Source: Galerina marginata
Taxonomy: Eukaryota; Basidiomycota; Agaricomycetes; Agaricales; Galerinaceae
NCBI GenBank assembly: GCA_023014335.1
Contig: JAECYW010000008.1
Coordinates: 558,001 to 622,000 of the forward strand
Length of the DNA: 64,000 bases
Direction of reading: 5' to 3'
Under the pieces are notes generated by a model that saw only the letters and a program-made list of their open reading frames with translations, was not told the DNA's origin and did not search any database. Below are positions 36,174 through 49,300 of this stretch, piece after piece (position 1 is the first letter of the stretch; each line of letters begins with the position of its first letter). The position numbers were made by a program, and so were the translations under genes.

Positions 36174-38555
36174 CTTGGACACATTGACTCTAGGCCTCCT
36201 ACTCGAGTACTTACCTCGAGATGTTTAGATTAGCTGGCATCAGAGAGTTTGAGTTAAATAAGTATGTATTCTAGAGCCTTGTAAAGGAATAAGTTAGTTA
36301 TCCAAATTTGAAGGCAAAGATCCGCGACCGACGTCCGTTCAAGTCCAGCCTTCGGATCCTCCAGGATGTCTCATTGATGCTTTATGAGAATGTTCCGCAT
36401 TACAGTGAGAAGGTATAAGTTATAATTTGGTCGATAGATCAAACTTTTCTTTATATCCACTGCAGTAGGAGGGGATATGTTGAGCAGGTCGGTGTTGATG
36501 GCAAGAAAAGGTGACGGTGACATGGCAAGCATGGCACGTTCCACATTTGACCAATGACGTCATGATCACCCGGAACATCGGACCGTCACCAACTCGCAAT
36601 TTCTTCGTGAAGAGATTTGACAGAGAGCAAAATGTGCCTATTATTGGGAATATTACTTGCAAAAGTATGTACAAGGGTGTTTCGACGTCGGACGAAGAAC
36701 GATAGTTTCTGTAAGCTAACAGGCCACTGGCACCGCTTTGCCTCCGCTTCAATACCGCGGCAATTCCAGAGGACAGCAGCCGTCTAAAGAAAGCAATCTC
36801 GTTAATTTCTGCAGGGTAGGTAGCGGGCTGAGCACCAGAATGGGTGTCTAATAGCCTGTGTTAATATTGGACGATAATAATAGGGCTTGTCAGATACTTG
36901 TCTGCAATAAGTGCGTAATTACCTGCCACCAGTCTGCGTATAGCACATCGAGTCGGGCAATATGGTCTCCAGTTGAGCAGCTTAAAGTACCAGAACTAAA
37001 TTTAATAAGAGGAGCTATGTGGACAACAACATAAAGCGTGTGTAGTTCTTTGCTTTCCGTGGATAGAGAGGCGACGCTGGCGGATGGCGGTTAATGCCAT
37101 CACTATACAAGGACGTATAGGCTCATTAGGCAATATGGACTGTCAAATACTAGTCAAATAACAAAATATTACTCTTGTTCTCGACTCCAGTAACAAAGGG
37201 CCGATATATGGCATGTGAGAGGCAGGATGGGATAACTGTTTAGACGGAGGGTTTACTCTGTGCACGAGTTTCTTTCTTGACTAACAACTCGAATAACGCC
37301 CACCAAACGGGGGGTGCGGAGAGCTATGCGTATATGAACGCCTGGATAAGTACCTCGACCACAAGAAGAGATTCTAGGCTAAATTATCCAATCCTCCTTA
37401 ATCGGGGAGTGACATCTTACAGTGACTGCGGCCTGCCTTACCTTGCATGCTGTATACGTACGATTCAGCCGCCCAACATGCCTGTAAGATCCTTTAGAGC
37501 GTCTTCGTCGGTGGTCGTCGCGTGGATTTTTCCGTGGTCGTAAATATTGCATGTCTCCTGAGTAGTGACTCGGATATACACCAGTGCTGCTGGAATCTGG
37601 ATGTCACTTTAAATCCCCCGGCTTCTTGTACAACGGAGATAGATAAATGGGGTTATGAGCTTTAAGGAAGATGTGAACGCCAAGTTTACTACTCTGACAT
37701 CAACGCTGGTGGATTGAATACTGGTCCCGTGGGCGATAGGGGCCTCAGAGAGAGTGTAGAATTTTTATAAATGCGCATGCTTGGGTAAAACTGGGAATGA
37801 GTAATTTTAGTTATCATCGAAATGTCGAAGGAGGTACAAAGAATCCCAAGTGCTAAAACGTCTTCGCAGTTTGGGTCGGAAACGTGGCACGCCACAATCA
37901 CATTTTGTATGTGACCTATAAACCGGACCATCGATGAGAGCTTTGAACAAAGTCGCAAAAAAATGAAATGACCATTGATATGAGTGCGGATAGGAAAAAG
38001 CGCACTCAGAAACGACTATGCAGTCTTAACAAACACACAGAAGGGCTATACATACTTCCTCGGCCCCGAAAGGACTGAAACACTCCAAAACCACGAGCGC
38101 CCTATACAACCGGGAAATCATTTTTGCGAGAAGTCTATCACACGAGATTTTTCAGGCTATGTATGCGCTTGTAACCCGCATGACCTTCGTTGAAGGAGAA
38201 CAGCGCATCGGCGCGGACGCTGGAGACCAACTGTGGGTTCGAAATGTGGCACGTCGTGGTTGTCTTGCCATTCAACTTTGAAAAATTAGAACGCACTGGA
38301 AGGAGAAAACATTTCTTCGTCGAGAAAGGCACTCGAGATGTTTAGGTTTGAGTTGTGTCGATTTCTGCTTATGTGCGCACAGAGACATGGCGGAACTAAG
38401 ATGGCATGTCGGCAGAGCGGCATGTCGGTTGACCTTTTCCCATCATTTCTTTCTTCTCAAGTTCTTCTCCACTGTTTCTTCTCTTCATTTTGACAACGAA
38501 CAGGTCCACCTCGCGATTTTTATCAACGTACATTGGTAACCTTTGAAACAATCTG
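36174..38555. other. No gene supported
   Basis: Several 60-110 codon frames exist on both strands, for example 36420-36752 minus with the hydrophobic TPLYILLQVIFPIIGTFCSL. None matches a known family or joins to neighbours. A plus-strand run at 38556-38903 (RSVEASLSESFAETSPTFVS) has a protein-like composition but no ATG at its start. Treat all of these as unproven. Confidence 0.35.
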
Positions 38556-39032
38556 GTGGACTCGCTCTCTTCTATCTGGATCTTTCAAACTGCGAGATAT
38601 ATCCCAGCTTTTCATTCGGTTTTTAACAGGCAAATTTTCTCCCAGAAGCAAGCAGAAACGAGGAGTGTCGAAGCCTCGCTATCTGAATCATTTGCCGAGA
38701 CTTCCCCGACATTTGTATCACCTTCCTATAACGCACGAAAACAACCCACAAATATTCCACTATATGTGTCTGCGCCGTCCGGATCGTGCCCGATGTATGT
38801 ATGTGAAGCGAAGCTATTTTCATCAACCAAGCTTGCAACACGGTTGGAGCTTCCTCATATGTTTCCCATGTTGGACCAAGAAGCACTCATGACGCTTCCC
38901 TAACGCCTTTCATCACCCTCAGCATATGATTGGTCTCGTCGCATGACCTTTATTTGAGTTCGTTGGGGCTAGAAAGCTCGACGATCTAGATCGTCCTTTG
39001 GGGAAAGGATGGTGCTTCTTCTCCGCCTCAAA

Positions 39033-39041
39033 CACTATAAA
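39033..39041 (+). promoter_or_regulatory. TATA box of the sugar transporter
   Basis: ACTATAAAC lies about 80 bp upstream of the ATG at 39120, with a CT-rich leader between. This spacing is usual for fungal core promoters. Confidence 0.45.
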
Positions 39042-39119
39042 CTAACCAACCTTGGCTGATTCCATTTCCCCGTGCTTGTCTTCTTTCTCGTCGAATCTTG
39101 ACCAGAAGAGCGTTCAACC

Positions 39120-41470
39120 ATGGGGGTAAGCTTCAACCCTAATCAACGTACCTTACCAGCTCACAGTCCTATTCCTGCAGTTCACGACGTACAATGCTAA
39201 GCTGGCATCTAACCCAGTATGTTGAAAACTGTACCTTTCGTGTTCTCGCCTTGACCAAGACTGTTTAGTATGTCGTGGGTTCGTTTGCGTGTATTGGAGG
39301 CGGTCTGTTCGGATTGGATATCTCTTCGATGTCCGGCGTCTTGAACGTAAGCCTTGGCTATTTTAACTGCAAGAAAATTGTAGCTTAAAAACTCTCCCAC
39401 AGAACCATGCCTACCTGTCGACGTTCAACTTCGTAAGTTGAGGCTCTCAATTTTCTAACACCCGAGTTCATACCTGCCCTGTGTTTAGCCTAATCCAACC
39501 GCCCAAGGAGGTATCGTGGCCGCTATGCCTGCTGGTTCCTTGGTCGGATCGCTCGCTGTTACCCAGCTTGCAGATAGGATAGGCAGGAAAAAGACCATCA
39601 TTCTCGCTGGTATTATCTGGGTAATCGGCTCTATCCTCCAGTGTGCATCTGTGGTAAGCACTAACTTTCAAAATTATAATTTGATCGTGTTCACAATTTT
39701 GGTTCACAGAATCGCGGAATGCTCGTCGCTGGACGTATCATCTCGGGTATCTCGGTTGGTCTCTCCAGCGCTGTTGTCCCTATCTACCAATCCGAAATTA
39801 CTGCGCCTTCGATTCGAGGACGCATGGTTTCTCTGCAACAATGGTCCATCACCTGGGGTATCCTCCTTCAATACTTCGTTCAGTTCGGTTGTTCGTACAT
39901 CAATGGCGTTGCCTCTTTCCGTATTCCATGGGGTCTCCAGATGATTCCGGCTATCATTCTTAGTCTCGGCATGACAGTATTCCCTGAGAGTCCGCGTTGG
40001 CTTTTCGACCATGGATAGTAAGAACTAATTTATTTGTTTTCCATTTGATACTGATCGTACGATTTCCTTGTTAGTGAGGACGAAGCGCTTCAGGTTCTTG
40101 CCGATCTACACGGTGGAGGAGATACTCGCAACGAACTCGTCGTCCTTGAATACGAGGAAATTAAGCAACAGGTCTGTCTTCCACCACATTTCTTGAATAA
40201 TCGCGTTGAAGTATGATCCTATAAGGTGTACTTCGAACGTACAGAAGGCGCGAAGTCGTATCTCGATCTTCTGAAGCCCGGAAACCCACGTCGTGTCATG
40301 CTTGGAATGAGTTTGCAGATGTGGTCTCAACTTTGCGGTATGAACATCATGATGTAATAAATCCCTCATCCTTAAAGATGAGGACTTTAGCTGACGCATT
40401 TATTCTATAGGTACTACATTATCTACGTCTTTGAGGGTGCAGGTCTTACTGGTGTTCGAACCAACTTGATCGCCGATGTACGTCTTGCAATGATTTTGAG
40501 CAAACCGTTTTCCGTCGCTTAACCGCTTTCCTTTTCATAGTCCGTCCAATACGTCCTTAATGTCGCTATGACGGGTATGGAAAATTTCTTTATGCGTACA
40601 ATAAGTTATTCACCTCTCGATTAGTTCCTGCCATCATTTACATCGACAAATGGGGTCGTCGACCTATGCTTCTCGTTGGTACATTGCTTATGGGATTCTG
40701 GATGTTCCTCGTGGGCGGAATTCAAGGTCGCTTTGGACACTGGGGAACACCCCCTGGCGGAGGGTCGCAAGTCTGGGTCATTGACGACAACGGCGCTGCT
40801 ACCAAAGCTGTCATTGTTTGCTCTTACCTCTTCGTCTGCAGGTATGGTTGCTCCCTATTGGGGCCGTAATTTTCATGGTCTCACAATCCTTATAGTTTCG
40901 CTGTCACTATGGGCCCCGTGTCATGGACATATCCCGCTGAAATTGTAAGTTCTGGCATTTACTCCGCTTCGAAGGATGCTATTAACATGACCACGTCAGT
41001 TCTCCTTGAAAGTCCGAGGAAAGGCTGTAGCTCTCTCTACCGTATGTCTCTCTTTTATTGCTAGGAATGACACCACTGCTTAACGTTATCCCTATTAGGC
41101 ATCCAACTGGGCATTCAACACAGCCCTTGCCTTCGCCGTTCCCCCAGGTCTCAACAGCATTGCTTGGAAGACGTACTTCATCTTCGGCACCTTCAACTTC
41201 GCCGCTTTCCTCCATATCTTCTTCATGTTCCCGGAAACTGTCGGACGATCGCTCGAAGAGGTGGAAGAGATTTTCCAGCAAGGCCACACCTTTACTGCCT
41301 GGAAAATTGGCAAAGACGTTGGAAAGAAGACGCTCGCGGAAGTTGTGGAGAAATCGAAAGATATTCCAGTAAGTTTTAGTGCCCGCTCCTTACAGATTCA
41401 ATAGCTAACAAACTTATAGCGAGGAAAGGGTGCCGATTCTCCAGAAGAAAAGCGCTCTGCGGAGGCATAA
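39120..41470 (+). CDS. MFS sugar transporter
   Basis: Hexose-transporter-like member of the sugar porter family in the plasma membrane. Exon 1 codes only MG (39120-39125); the next exons give FTTYNAKLASNP, then YVVGSFACIGGGLFGLDISS. The loop motif RIGRKKT follows the second helix, then NRGMLVAGRIISGISVGLSS, PIYQSEITAPSIRGRMV and the family signature PESPRWLFDHG. Later exons include YYIIYVFEGAGLTGVRTNL, DKWGRRPMLLVGTLLMGFWM, GPVSWTYPAEI and the C-terminal FPETVGRSLEEVEEIFQ. The end is EEKRSAEA at 41470. About ten introns of 45-75 bp. Length and motifs are complete. Confidence 0.9.
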
Positions 41471-41852
41471 ACGAATCACGACTGACGTTCTTCCTTATGC
41501 TAATGATTCGATCACTATACGATCACTGTTAACACTTTGTATGATTTACGTTGTAATATAGCTTGGTATATTGGAATCTGACTTTTCTTCCAAAAATATT
41601 TCGACGCGGAGAATAACGTTCTACATATCATCAGGTTATGTTGCCTCAACTTAGGCCCTCTAAGGGGATCAATAAGGGATCTGCGAGGCGTCGATTTCAG
41701 CCTCCGTTAATATGGTAAAACATATTGCCGAGAAGCTGCTAACGACCCTCTTTGCTTTCAGTCAATGAAAGCATTGCTCAATTTCGGAAGTTCGACAGGA
41801 ATCCGTCCATCAGTCACATCGTGATAACCGACTGCGAGTTGTACTGTGAATT

Positions 41853-43426
41853 TTACCCCAATTCCGGCCATAGCATTAAACCGAGGAGGAAGGCGCTCAT
41901 CAAAAGCGGCCTTATCTCCAGTAGAAAAACAAACTGAATTGTCAAGGGAGACCGTAAAAGGCGCAGACGGATGACATCATGATCCACTGGCTGTGAAATA
42001 ACAGGGATCAGTTGAGACAGTACGAAGAACGATGTTCGCCTACCATGAATTAAATCCAGGATTGGGAATTCCTCCTTGACCAGCCTCCCACCCTCGCCTA
42101 AGTTGCAAGCGGATAAGAACTTCCCTTCATGACCCTTGTTATAGGCTGGAGTGTAGACGCGAACGTATTCCACAAACCCGGCTGCGGTAGGCAAACCTAG
42201 GAACACTAGAGTGTCCGCAAACTCATATGGTCGAAGGATGGGAAGCAGGTCCGGTGCTGGAGTCGGCTCGTCGGATTCTGGGTTAAGAAGAACTTCGGAA
42301 TCAAAATCCCATCCTACTACGGTATCATTCAGGGGCTTCCAGCTATAACTCTCCAGAGAGGTGTGGAGTTGGCCGGGCCACTGAGGAGAAATGAGAATAA
42401 GCCTTCACGATACCAATGGGCTATAGAACGTACGAGGATGAATCGTCTTAGCGACGGCCCTCTGACGTTGGGTAGGCATATTATCAAAATGCCGACCTCG
42501 ATAAATCCGCCTAGCGGAACACAAACGCCCTCGCGAATTCGTATGATCTCGTGCCCTCCCCTCTTATTCAAGGGTGCGTACGCACTCCATCCTTGCTCAT
42601 ACGGCCGAAACAGAGCAAGAGGAGGGGATCCTTCATATGCAATAGGCTCCAGAGGCGGTGGTGCGACAGACAGGCCGGTCTCGTAACCTTCGACGTCGAT
42701 GAATGATTCATCAGGGAACAAAGCCATGCACCTGTTGGTCGCTTTATATGCCCGTTCCAAATCCGTATTCCCGTCAGCGTATACGTAGACATAGTCAAGC
42801 GCGGCCATGTCATCGGCTTCGTTAGGTTCAAAGTCCCCGAAGGTGTACAGTTCATCGTCGGTTAGATCTCCAAGCCTCCAATGTGGGGTGGGTTCCGGAC
42901 GAGTCCGCTCCCATTTCAGGTCATCGCAGTCCGAATGGTCATCATCTGCAGAATAATGTGTTAAGACTTTACACAAATGATCACGAGCTGGGGGAAAACG
43001 AACCAAACCCAAAATTGCGCCCGTCCATCACGAACTCATCCGACCAGACTATCTCATATCTTAAACCTTGCCTGCTTGTCCGGCTAAATGCGTCTGACGG
43101 TGTTGCAGGATCAATAATTTTGGACCTCGCTGTCGAAACAGGGAGACCCGGCGCAGCCGTGCTTCCAGCGAAATGGGAGCCAGTGGTCGGTTCAGGGTTT
43201 AAGTATCTCCTGCAGTTGCTGCCGGTTGACGCGTCACTTGCGATTGGGTTAACAGAATTAACTTTTGCTCCGTTGAATGGGCTACAGAGAAAATCAGCAT
43301 GGCCACGGGATCACAGAGAAAGGCAACGCACACATGAAAGGTGGCCTGCTTCGCCCCGTCAACATCCACTGCCCTGGCTGGAAAAAATATGGAGAGCGAA
43401 AATAACAAGAACTTGTTCCATGGCAT
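41853..43426 (-). CDS. KRE6/SKN1-like N-terminus joined to an unrecognised region
   Basis: The ATG at 43426 gives a hydrophobic start (MPWNKFLLFSLSIFFPARAV). Later in the minus strand come KIIDPATPSDAFSRTSRQGL and RYEIVWSDEFVMDGRNFGFG, which resemble the beginning of the GH16-like domain of beta-glucan-synthesis proteins KRE6/SKN1 (family form: I/LDxDTPxxA...FSDEFxxDGR). The conserved catalytic-region sequence that should follow is absent. Instead the frame continues into DDMAALDYVYVYADGNTDLE, LALFRPYEQGWSAYAPLNKR and, past an intron, LRPYEFADTLVFLGLPTAAG, none of which is recognised. It may be a chimera or a truncated gene beside another gene. Exon structure is uncertain. Confidence 0.4.
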
Positions 43427-44035
43427 TCGCCCTTGACCGTGATGGGTAATGGAGGTGAAAATGAATTCGAGGGATCGAGAATAAATTCCAGCAATTACAT
43501 AATCATTGATCCATTGATCCCGCATCCGATGGCACCATCAATCCACACAAGAAATCACATCTATGAGAATCAAAAGTAGCGGACGGTTCGGCGTACAGTC
43601 TGTGCTCTGGTTGGTTTTCTTGCCTTGTGACGCCCAGTGACTGACCTATTGTCCCAACGCCGCCAAGTTCCCCGAGCGCCTTGTGATCGCCAGCGACCCT
43701 CGCTTCGTTGCTTTCCCGTGTTCCGTCGGGTTCTTCATGGGCAGCCCAACTACTGCCTGAGAATTAGACAATCTACCAGATGTTGCGACTGCATCTCACA
43801 GGCCCCAAGCCAAGTTACTGCTACTGGGAATTATTATACAGGCCAATTAGGCCCTTTCTCTGAGTTCTACTTATTCAATGATTTCCTCCTCTTTAGGCTT
43901 TATTACTCGAATAAAAACCCTACAAATACTGTCCCTAGCGAGGAAACTGTTCAATTCAACCTAGCCCAAACCAAGTTTAAACCTGCTTATTTCTATCACG
44001 CCATCTGCCCTCAAAACCTCAATAGCTAGTTGTCC

Positions 44036-44084
44036 GCTGGACTGTCCGCGAACAGTTTTATGTCAGTTTAGCGGACAGTCCAGC
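44036..44084. repeat. Perfect 14-bp hairpin
   Basis: GCTGGACTGTCCGC at 44036-44049 is followed after 21 bases by its exact complement GCGGACAGTCCAGC (44071-44084). The arm itself contains a TGTCCGC that also occurs just upstream. It may be the remnant of two transposon ends brought together, or a 3' structure. Confidence 0.5.
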
Positions 44085-44320
44085 ACTTTTCGCAAACTTT
44101 TCGTTCCAGTGGGTGAGATGCCCTCCATCGACACAGTTCATGCTGATCACCCTGTTCAGGCCTGACAGGACATATTTGACAGTTCCGAGTTTGGGAGCTT
44201 TTCAGGCTCTACTCATACTACTTCGGAGCCGTTTGGACCATATTATATTGGACCCAACATTTCTAGCTAAATTGGCTATGTCAACTATCTGGAAATAAGT
44301 GACTTCTCCCAATAAACAGA

Positions 44321-45601
44321 TTAACCGTCTGTATACGCTGGGGGTAATTCACTAGCCACACTTTCTGACTGTTGATCTACTTGGGAAATTATAATGCCTC
44401 GAGGGGAGCCGGAAGGACCACTGACTGTCTGCCCTTTGCTAACCTCGCTGGAACGATGGAAATGTCTATGTAACATATTAGGGAATCGGTCGATGACGAC
44501 ATTTGACGAGATGGATCGCTGCCGTCGGCGTAAAATCCAAATAACCATTAGGAGAATCGCAATTACGACAGCGGCTGAGATTGTACACCCAATAATTATG
44601 CCAGTGTGAGGTCTTGTTTGCCGTCCATTTGAAGCAAAACTTGGTGATATCCCGCTTGGTGTCGATAGAGTAGAAATGCTAGGCGATCCAGATACTGTTG
44701 TTGCAGTAGAGAGTGTTTGGATTGGGGGAACGATCTCCAAGGTATGGTTGAAGGTGCTATTTTGGACCAGCACCATCCAGATATTCAAAGGCGCAGTATT
44801 TTCATTGCCATAGAAATTCAGACGTAAATGATGTTGAGCAAGCGGTAATGGAGGAGTTTGGAGGATAATTTGATGGTTTGCACCTGGGAATGCAGCAGTC
44901 GTCGGATTAACGATGGTGAAGTTCACCGGAGGATTTTTGTCAAGGGTATAGGTCGCAGGAGAGGGTGTATGAGGGTTGTCGGAACCAAATGCAGCGAATA
45001 CACCGATGGAATATCCTGATAGTGACCATTACATCAGTAACATAAGGCTGCTTCCAAATAGTGCTCACCAACGAAATCAACATCCAGACCGTTCACGCCC
45101 TTGTCGCCAGTCAAGTCGAGCTCAATATCTCCGTCCGTTACTTGCTCGGCGGCAGTGTATTCCAGGTAGTCAAAGAAAATAGGATTTGTTGATTGGTGAT
45201 CTTGAACCTTTACTGATAGTTCATGTACTTTCTTCGTCGGAAGAGGCTCTGATTGGCAATAAAGTACGTTGTCCGGTGAAAAACACGACAACGGCATATT
45301 GTCCACCGTACAGGAAATGATATCAGACGCATCAGCGTTTGGAAACGCTGCGCGTATAAATGACCCTGTTTTCATCAAATATTTCAGTGAATATTTTTTC
45401 AGCCATTTGTTACGAGTGAAATATACCATTAAAGCTATATGAAAAATTTGATCCAAACGAAAAATGCACTGTCCCATATATTGGAGGCTCCGAAAATCGA
45501 CTGGAGTTGGCAATCTTGAAGATGGAAGTATCCCATCCATCATCGTATTTGATGGCAGGGTTACTGTCATCCACTAGAATAGTGGGGGAGAGGGACTGCA
45601 T
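44321..45601 (-). CDS. Single-pass membrane protein with galactose-binding-like modules (paralog 4)
   Basis: It starts MQSLSPTILVDDSNPAIKYD, the clearest family signature in the window. Module 1 has FSYSFNG before an intron and FFDYLEYTAAEQ near its end; a shortened module-2 region (GDIELDLTGDKGVNGLDVDF) lacks the usual VDDxDxxIxY. The C-terminal exon has a Ser/Thr stalk, a helix (GIIIGCTISAAVVIAILLMV) and ILRRRQR. The cytosolic tail ends ELPPAYTDG with a PPxY motif. Three or more exons. Same strand as the other three paralogs although they are dispersed over 44 kb. Confidence 0.7.
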
Positions 45602-46391
45602 GGGACCGATGTGGGGTTATTGTGCAAGGAGCGAATTGCTGTTCTTATATCCTAGATTTTTCACACTTCTACTTGATTTCTATGGGTGAAACGTTGATAA
45701 TTAACTTCTTCATCAAACAACCAGGCTGTGCTAGGACTGGGAATTAGTAAATAATTTGAACATCTCATTATATGTTGATGTACTTCTTAACTATACTCAG
45801 TGACATTGTGGAGAGAATTCCACTGACCCGATGTCGGTATACGCTGCTTATAGGCTGGTCGTTCCAGGATTGGGAGAAAAATTGAACGGTTGCTCCCATG
45901 TCCTGTCCTTATGGCCTACGTCCAAAGCATTTTTATCTTTAGTTTTGGAGCAAGACCACTGAAGTACTGATCGATACTGATCACCGAAAGCGAATCTGTC
46001 AAATCGTACGTGAAATATCAAAACGCTGATTCCTGATTTTCGGCAAAGGCGGGCATTCAGTTGATCACGAACAGCCTCTCGGGGGCCCTGAAGAACGATG
46101 CGTTAATTAATGACGAAGTTTAGCTAAACTTGGAATCGCCATGCGAACCACACTGATCGACAATCTTTTGATAACTGTACGGCCTTTCGTCCCATTCAAC
46201 CATGCCATTTTCCGCTTACAATGAAGATTTGTTAACGACCCCGACCATCACGCGCCAGCCAGACTGCGCGCCTGCTCGACGCGCTCCCCGAGCCTTGCCA
46301 GACCCGAGCTGCCATGGTAGGTCTGATAGGCCTATCCCGGCGTGACGTGCGTCTGGTCCGCCAACCAGCCACATACAAGAGAAGCAAACCA
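45602..46391. other. Intergenic, no gene seen
   Basis: No reading frame of note. It holds the 5' flank of paralog 4 and the 3' flank of the NADAR-fusion gene. Confidence 0.4.
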
Positions 46392-49300
46392 TCACAAGGA
46401 TTCCGCTGACAGTTTCTCCCGAACACGTACAAGTGTCCTTCCGAGCATATTTTGACCTTGTCCGTCTTGACCAATACCCCAGAAGTTGTCTGGCTTAGTG
46501 TAGATGATCTTCGCACCTAGTGTACCACAGAGTTCGGCACGGAGGTCCGGATGCTGCTTGAATTTGATGAGAAGCACTTCGTCGAGCTGTTTAGAGACAT
46601 GAACAACCAATTAAAACGACTCAAAATAGCGGAGCAGGAAAGGAATAAAATGCGTACCACGTCGAAATATTTGTCCGCCCAATCTCGCCGTTGAAACTCT
46701 TCAAGTTCTAAAGAGAGCAAATAAACGTCGTTGACATGTGCACAGTTTCGAATAGTCTCCGCTAGGTCAGGCCGATGATCAATGTACTTCATAGCTTCAA
46801 AGAGGTGCATTGCAGTCGGGTATAATTGGTTGCGATAAAGCAAGCGGTGTGGAGACTGAATCAAGAATCCGTTGAACTCCATAGTCTCTTGGCTAAGTCG
46901 GATAGTCGGAGGGTTGTTCGAGGTCGTGGGTGAATGGATGCCTCCGTCTGAAGAAGGTGAGAGCGTTGCAGATGCTGGCGGTATCGCAGGAGTGGGAGTG
47001 CGCAGGTCCTGAGTGACCTGACCACTCATCTCTTTGGAGAGCTGCCCTACATTCTCTGAAGGTTTTGCCCGTTGCTTTGAAACCGACCTGTGAAGACTTC
47101 TAGGTTGGCCCTCTTGGTCAAGATTCCGCCGGCTAATTGACGCCATAGAAAGTTCGCTAGGTCCCGCGCTGGCCATCCCTATTGGATTGGGTCCTGTGCT
47201 TTGTCGAAGCTGTTGGCTTTGCCACGTCAACCTGAATACATTAGAAGTTGGTTGTCACTGACTATTCGGGTCGAGCAAGCTTGAAGTAACTGGACTCACA
47301 CTTTTTCTTCCGCTTTATTCTTGACTCGCGAACGTTTCTGAGGAGGCGTAATATCCGCAGGCAGATCAGATGACATATTCAACAGCATGTCTTTCTTCGG
47401 GCTTTGGGCGTGTTCTTCCTCCGAACTTGACCCTGAATTGGAGCGGTTCGGTTGTAAGTTCAGCGACTTTGCTTTTCCCTTCCACTGGGACGTTGGCATC
47501 TCGTCTTGCTCCACGAGTCTGTCTGCTTCAATAAAATCAACAGGATCGGCATCCACCGGCATTGTCGAAGCTTCAACTGCAAAGGAAGCGTCGCCATCAG
47601 GCGGAGAAGTCCCTCCACCGACTTCCTCTTCAACACCACCACCGACATTCCCCATGCGCAGGAATTTTTTGGCAGGGCTTGCGACCTCCCGAGATGTCTT
47701 CCTTCTTGTTTTTGTCGTAAACAATCTCGATTTTCCGGACGGTGGTTTCACGCTGAACGCTGGAGCAGAATTCGGATTGGGAGTCGCAACCAAATTTGAC
47801 CAAGTTTGCTTTGCTGTTCGCGCAAGAGACGCAGAGAGCTTAGGTGGGGGTACAGAAGACTCAAGAGCCATGCTTCGGAACACCCCAGGTAAAGGTAAGG
47901 CCGTGGCATTCGCATCGGCCTCATCTTTGGGTGGTTCATTATTACTGATGAAGGTGCTGTCGACATCGAGGCCCGTTGACAGTATCGCGCCTGTGTCGCC
48001 ATTCGGTGAAGCAGTGTCGTCGTCGTCGTCGTCTCCGCCAGAATTCGCCGCTTGATCCGCATCCTCCATCGCCGGAGAGGATCGAGAAAGCAATCCAGCA
48101 TCTGCGGTGGTATGGCCGCTGCTACGTTGATTTCCCTTCTCCAGAACGGAGAAGAACCGCCTATGCCCCGCCTCATCAATATCGTCACCAGCACTGGCAC
48201 CAGAAACACCCCTGTGTCGCGCATCCCAAATTTCCTTATCTTCTTCCTGATAATGACCCCCTAATTTTGGAGTTTTCTTACGACCTCGAGGCACATCCGA
48301 AACACCATCTCTCATCCATCCCCAAATCCTCTTCTGCCAGGCCCGATCCATCATCTCCCCATAACGCCTTAACGTAGCCGCAATCAGGACAAAGTACACA
48401 ACTCCGAGAGAGAAAACGAGGGTGATGACGATACGTGGTATCAGGATTTGGGCTGAGCTTGAGGTAGGAACTGGGTCAGGTGTGGAAGACAGCAACGTCG
48501 GAAACGGAGAGGTCCGCCAGACAAACGCTATTATCGTGATGATGTAGAGGATCATTGACCTACAGAAAGAAGGAAGGTAAGCGAAACTTCACAAAGAGAA
48601 ACGGCAACTGAAGGAAAAGAAACAAATGTACCATGCAAGCCAAGTCGCAGGCATAGCAAGGAGGACCCAGACATTCCAAAATATCCCCGTCCGCGTCTTC
48701 TGCGCCTCCTAAAAAGACAAAGGTAAATTGGGTAATCGAAGGGACAATTATGTTGATCACGAACTTGAGCCCATTCAGCGCCTTTGTAGGTCTTCCGCAT
48801 AGTCCCGAACCTGATGATGTATATGCAACCAAACAGGAGGCTCATCAGCGCACATATCATCGACAACAGTGCCGAGAATCTTGTAAGAGGATCCGAGGCG
48901 GCGCTTTCGATTTGTAGGATTGTCAAGATGGCCCTGCGGTGCGCGTATACGAAGATTCCACGATTAAATTTTGCACATAGATTCGATGAATGTGAATGAA
49001 GGGTGAAAGGAACACCGTCAGGCAGCGGTTCAAGGTAAGCCGAGGAAAGGAAAGAACTGACGAAAGTAACAGGACTGAGATGATATTCAGCGTCTTCCAC
49101 TCCCTCAGCAGCGAATCGATAAACGACTGCCACGTATTTTGCAAGTTTGTGTATGCTATACTCTCCGCTGGTGGCTCCAGGTCAAACCCAAATGCGCCCC
49201 TCCTTGTCATCACTCCAGCTTCATACCCACCAGCCATTTTCACCTTGGCAGCATCCAGTATTCCCTGTCGAATCATCGGCATGCTCAACTCCGCCTCTTC

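Noticed and set aside
47387..48055. 222-codon plus-strand frame
   Set aside because: It is a shadow of the Ser-rich linker of the minus-strand membrane gene, which has splice and paralog support.
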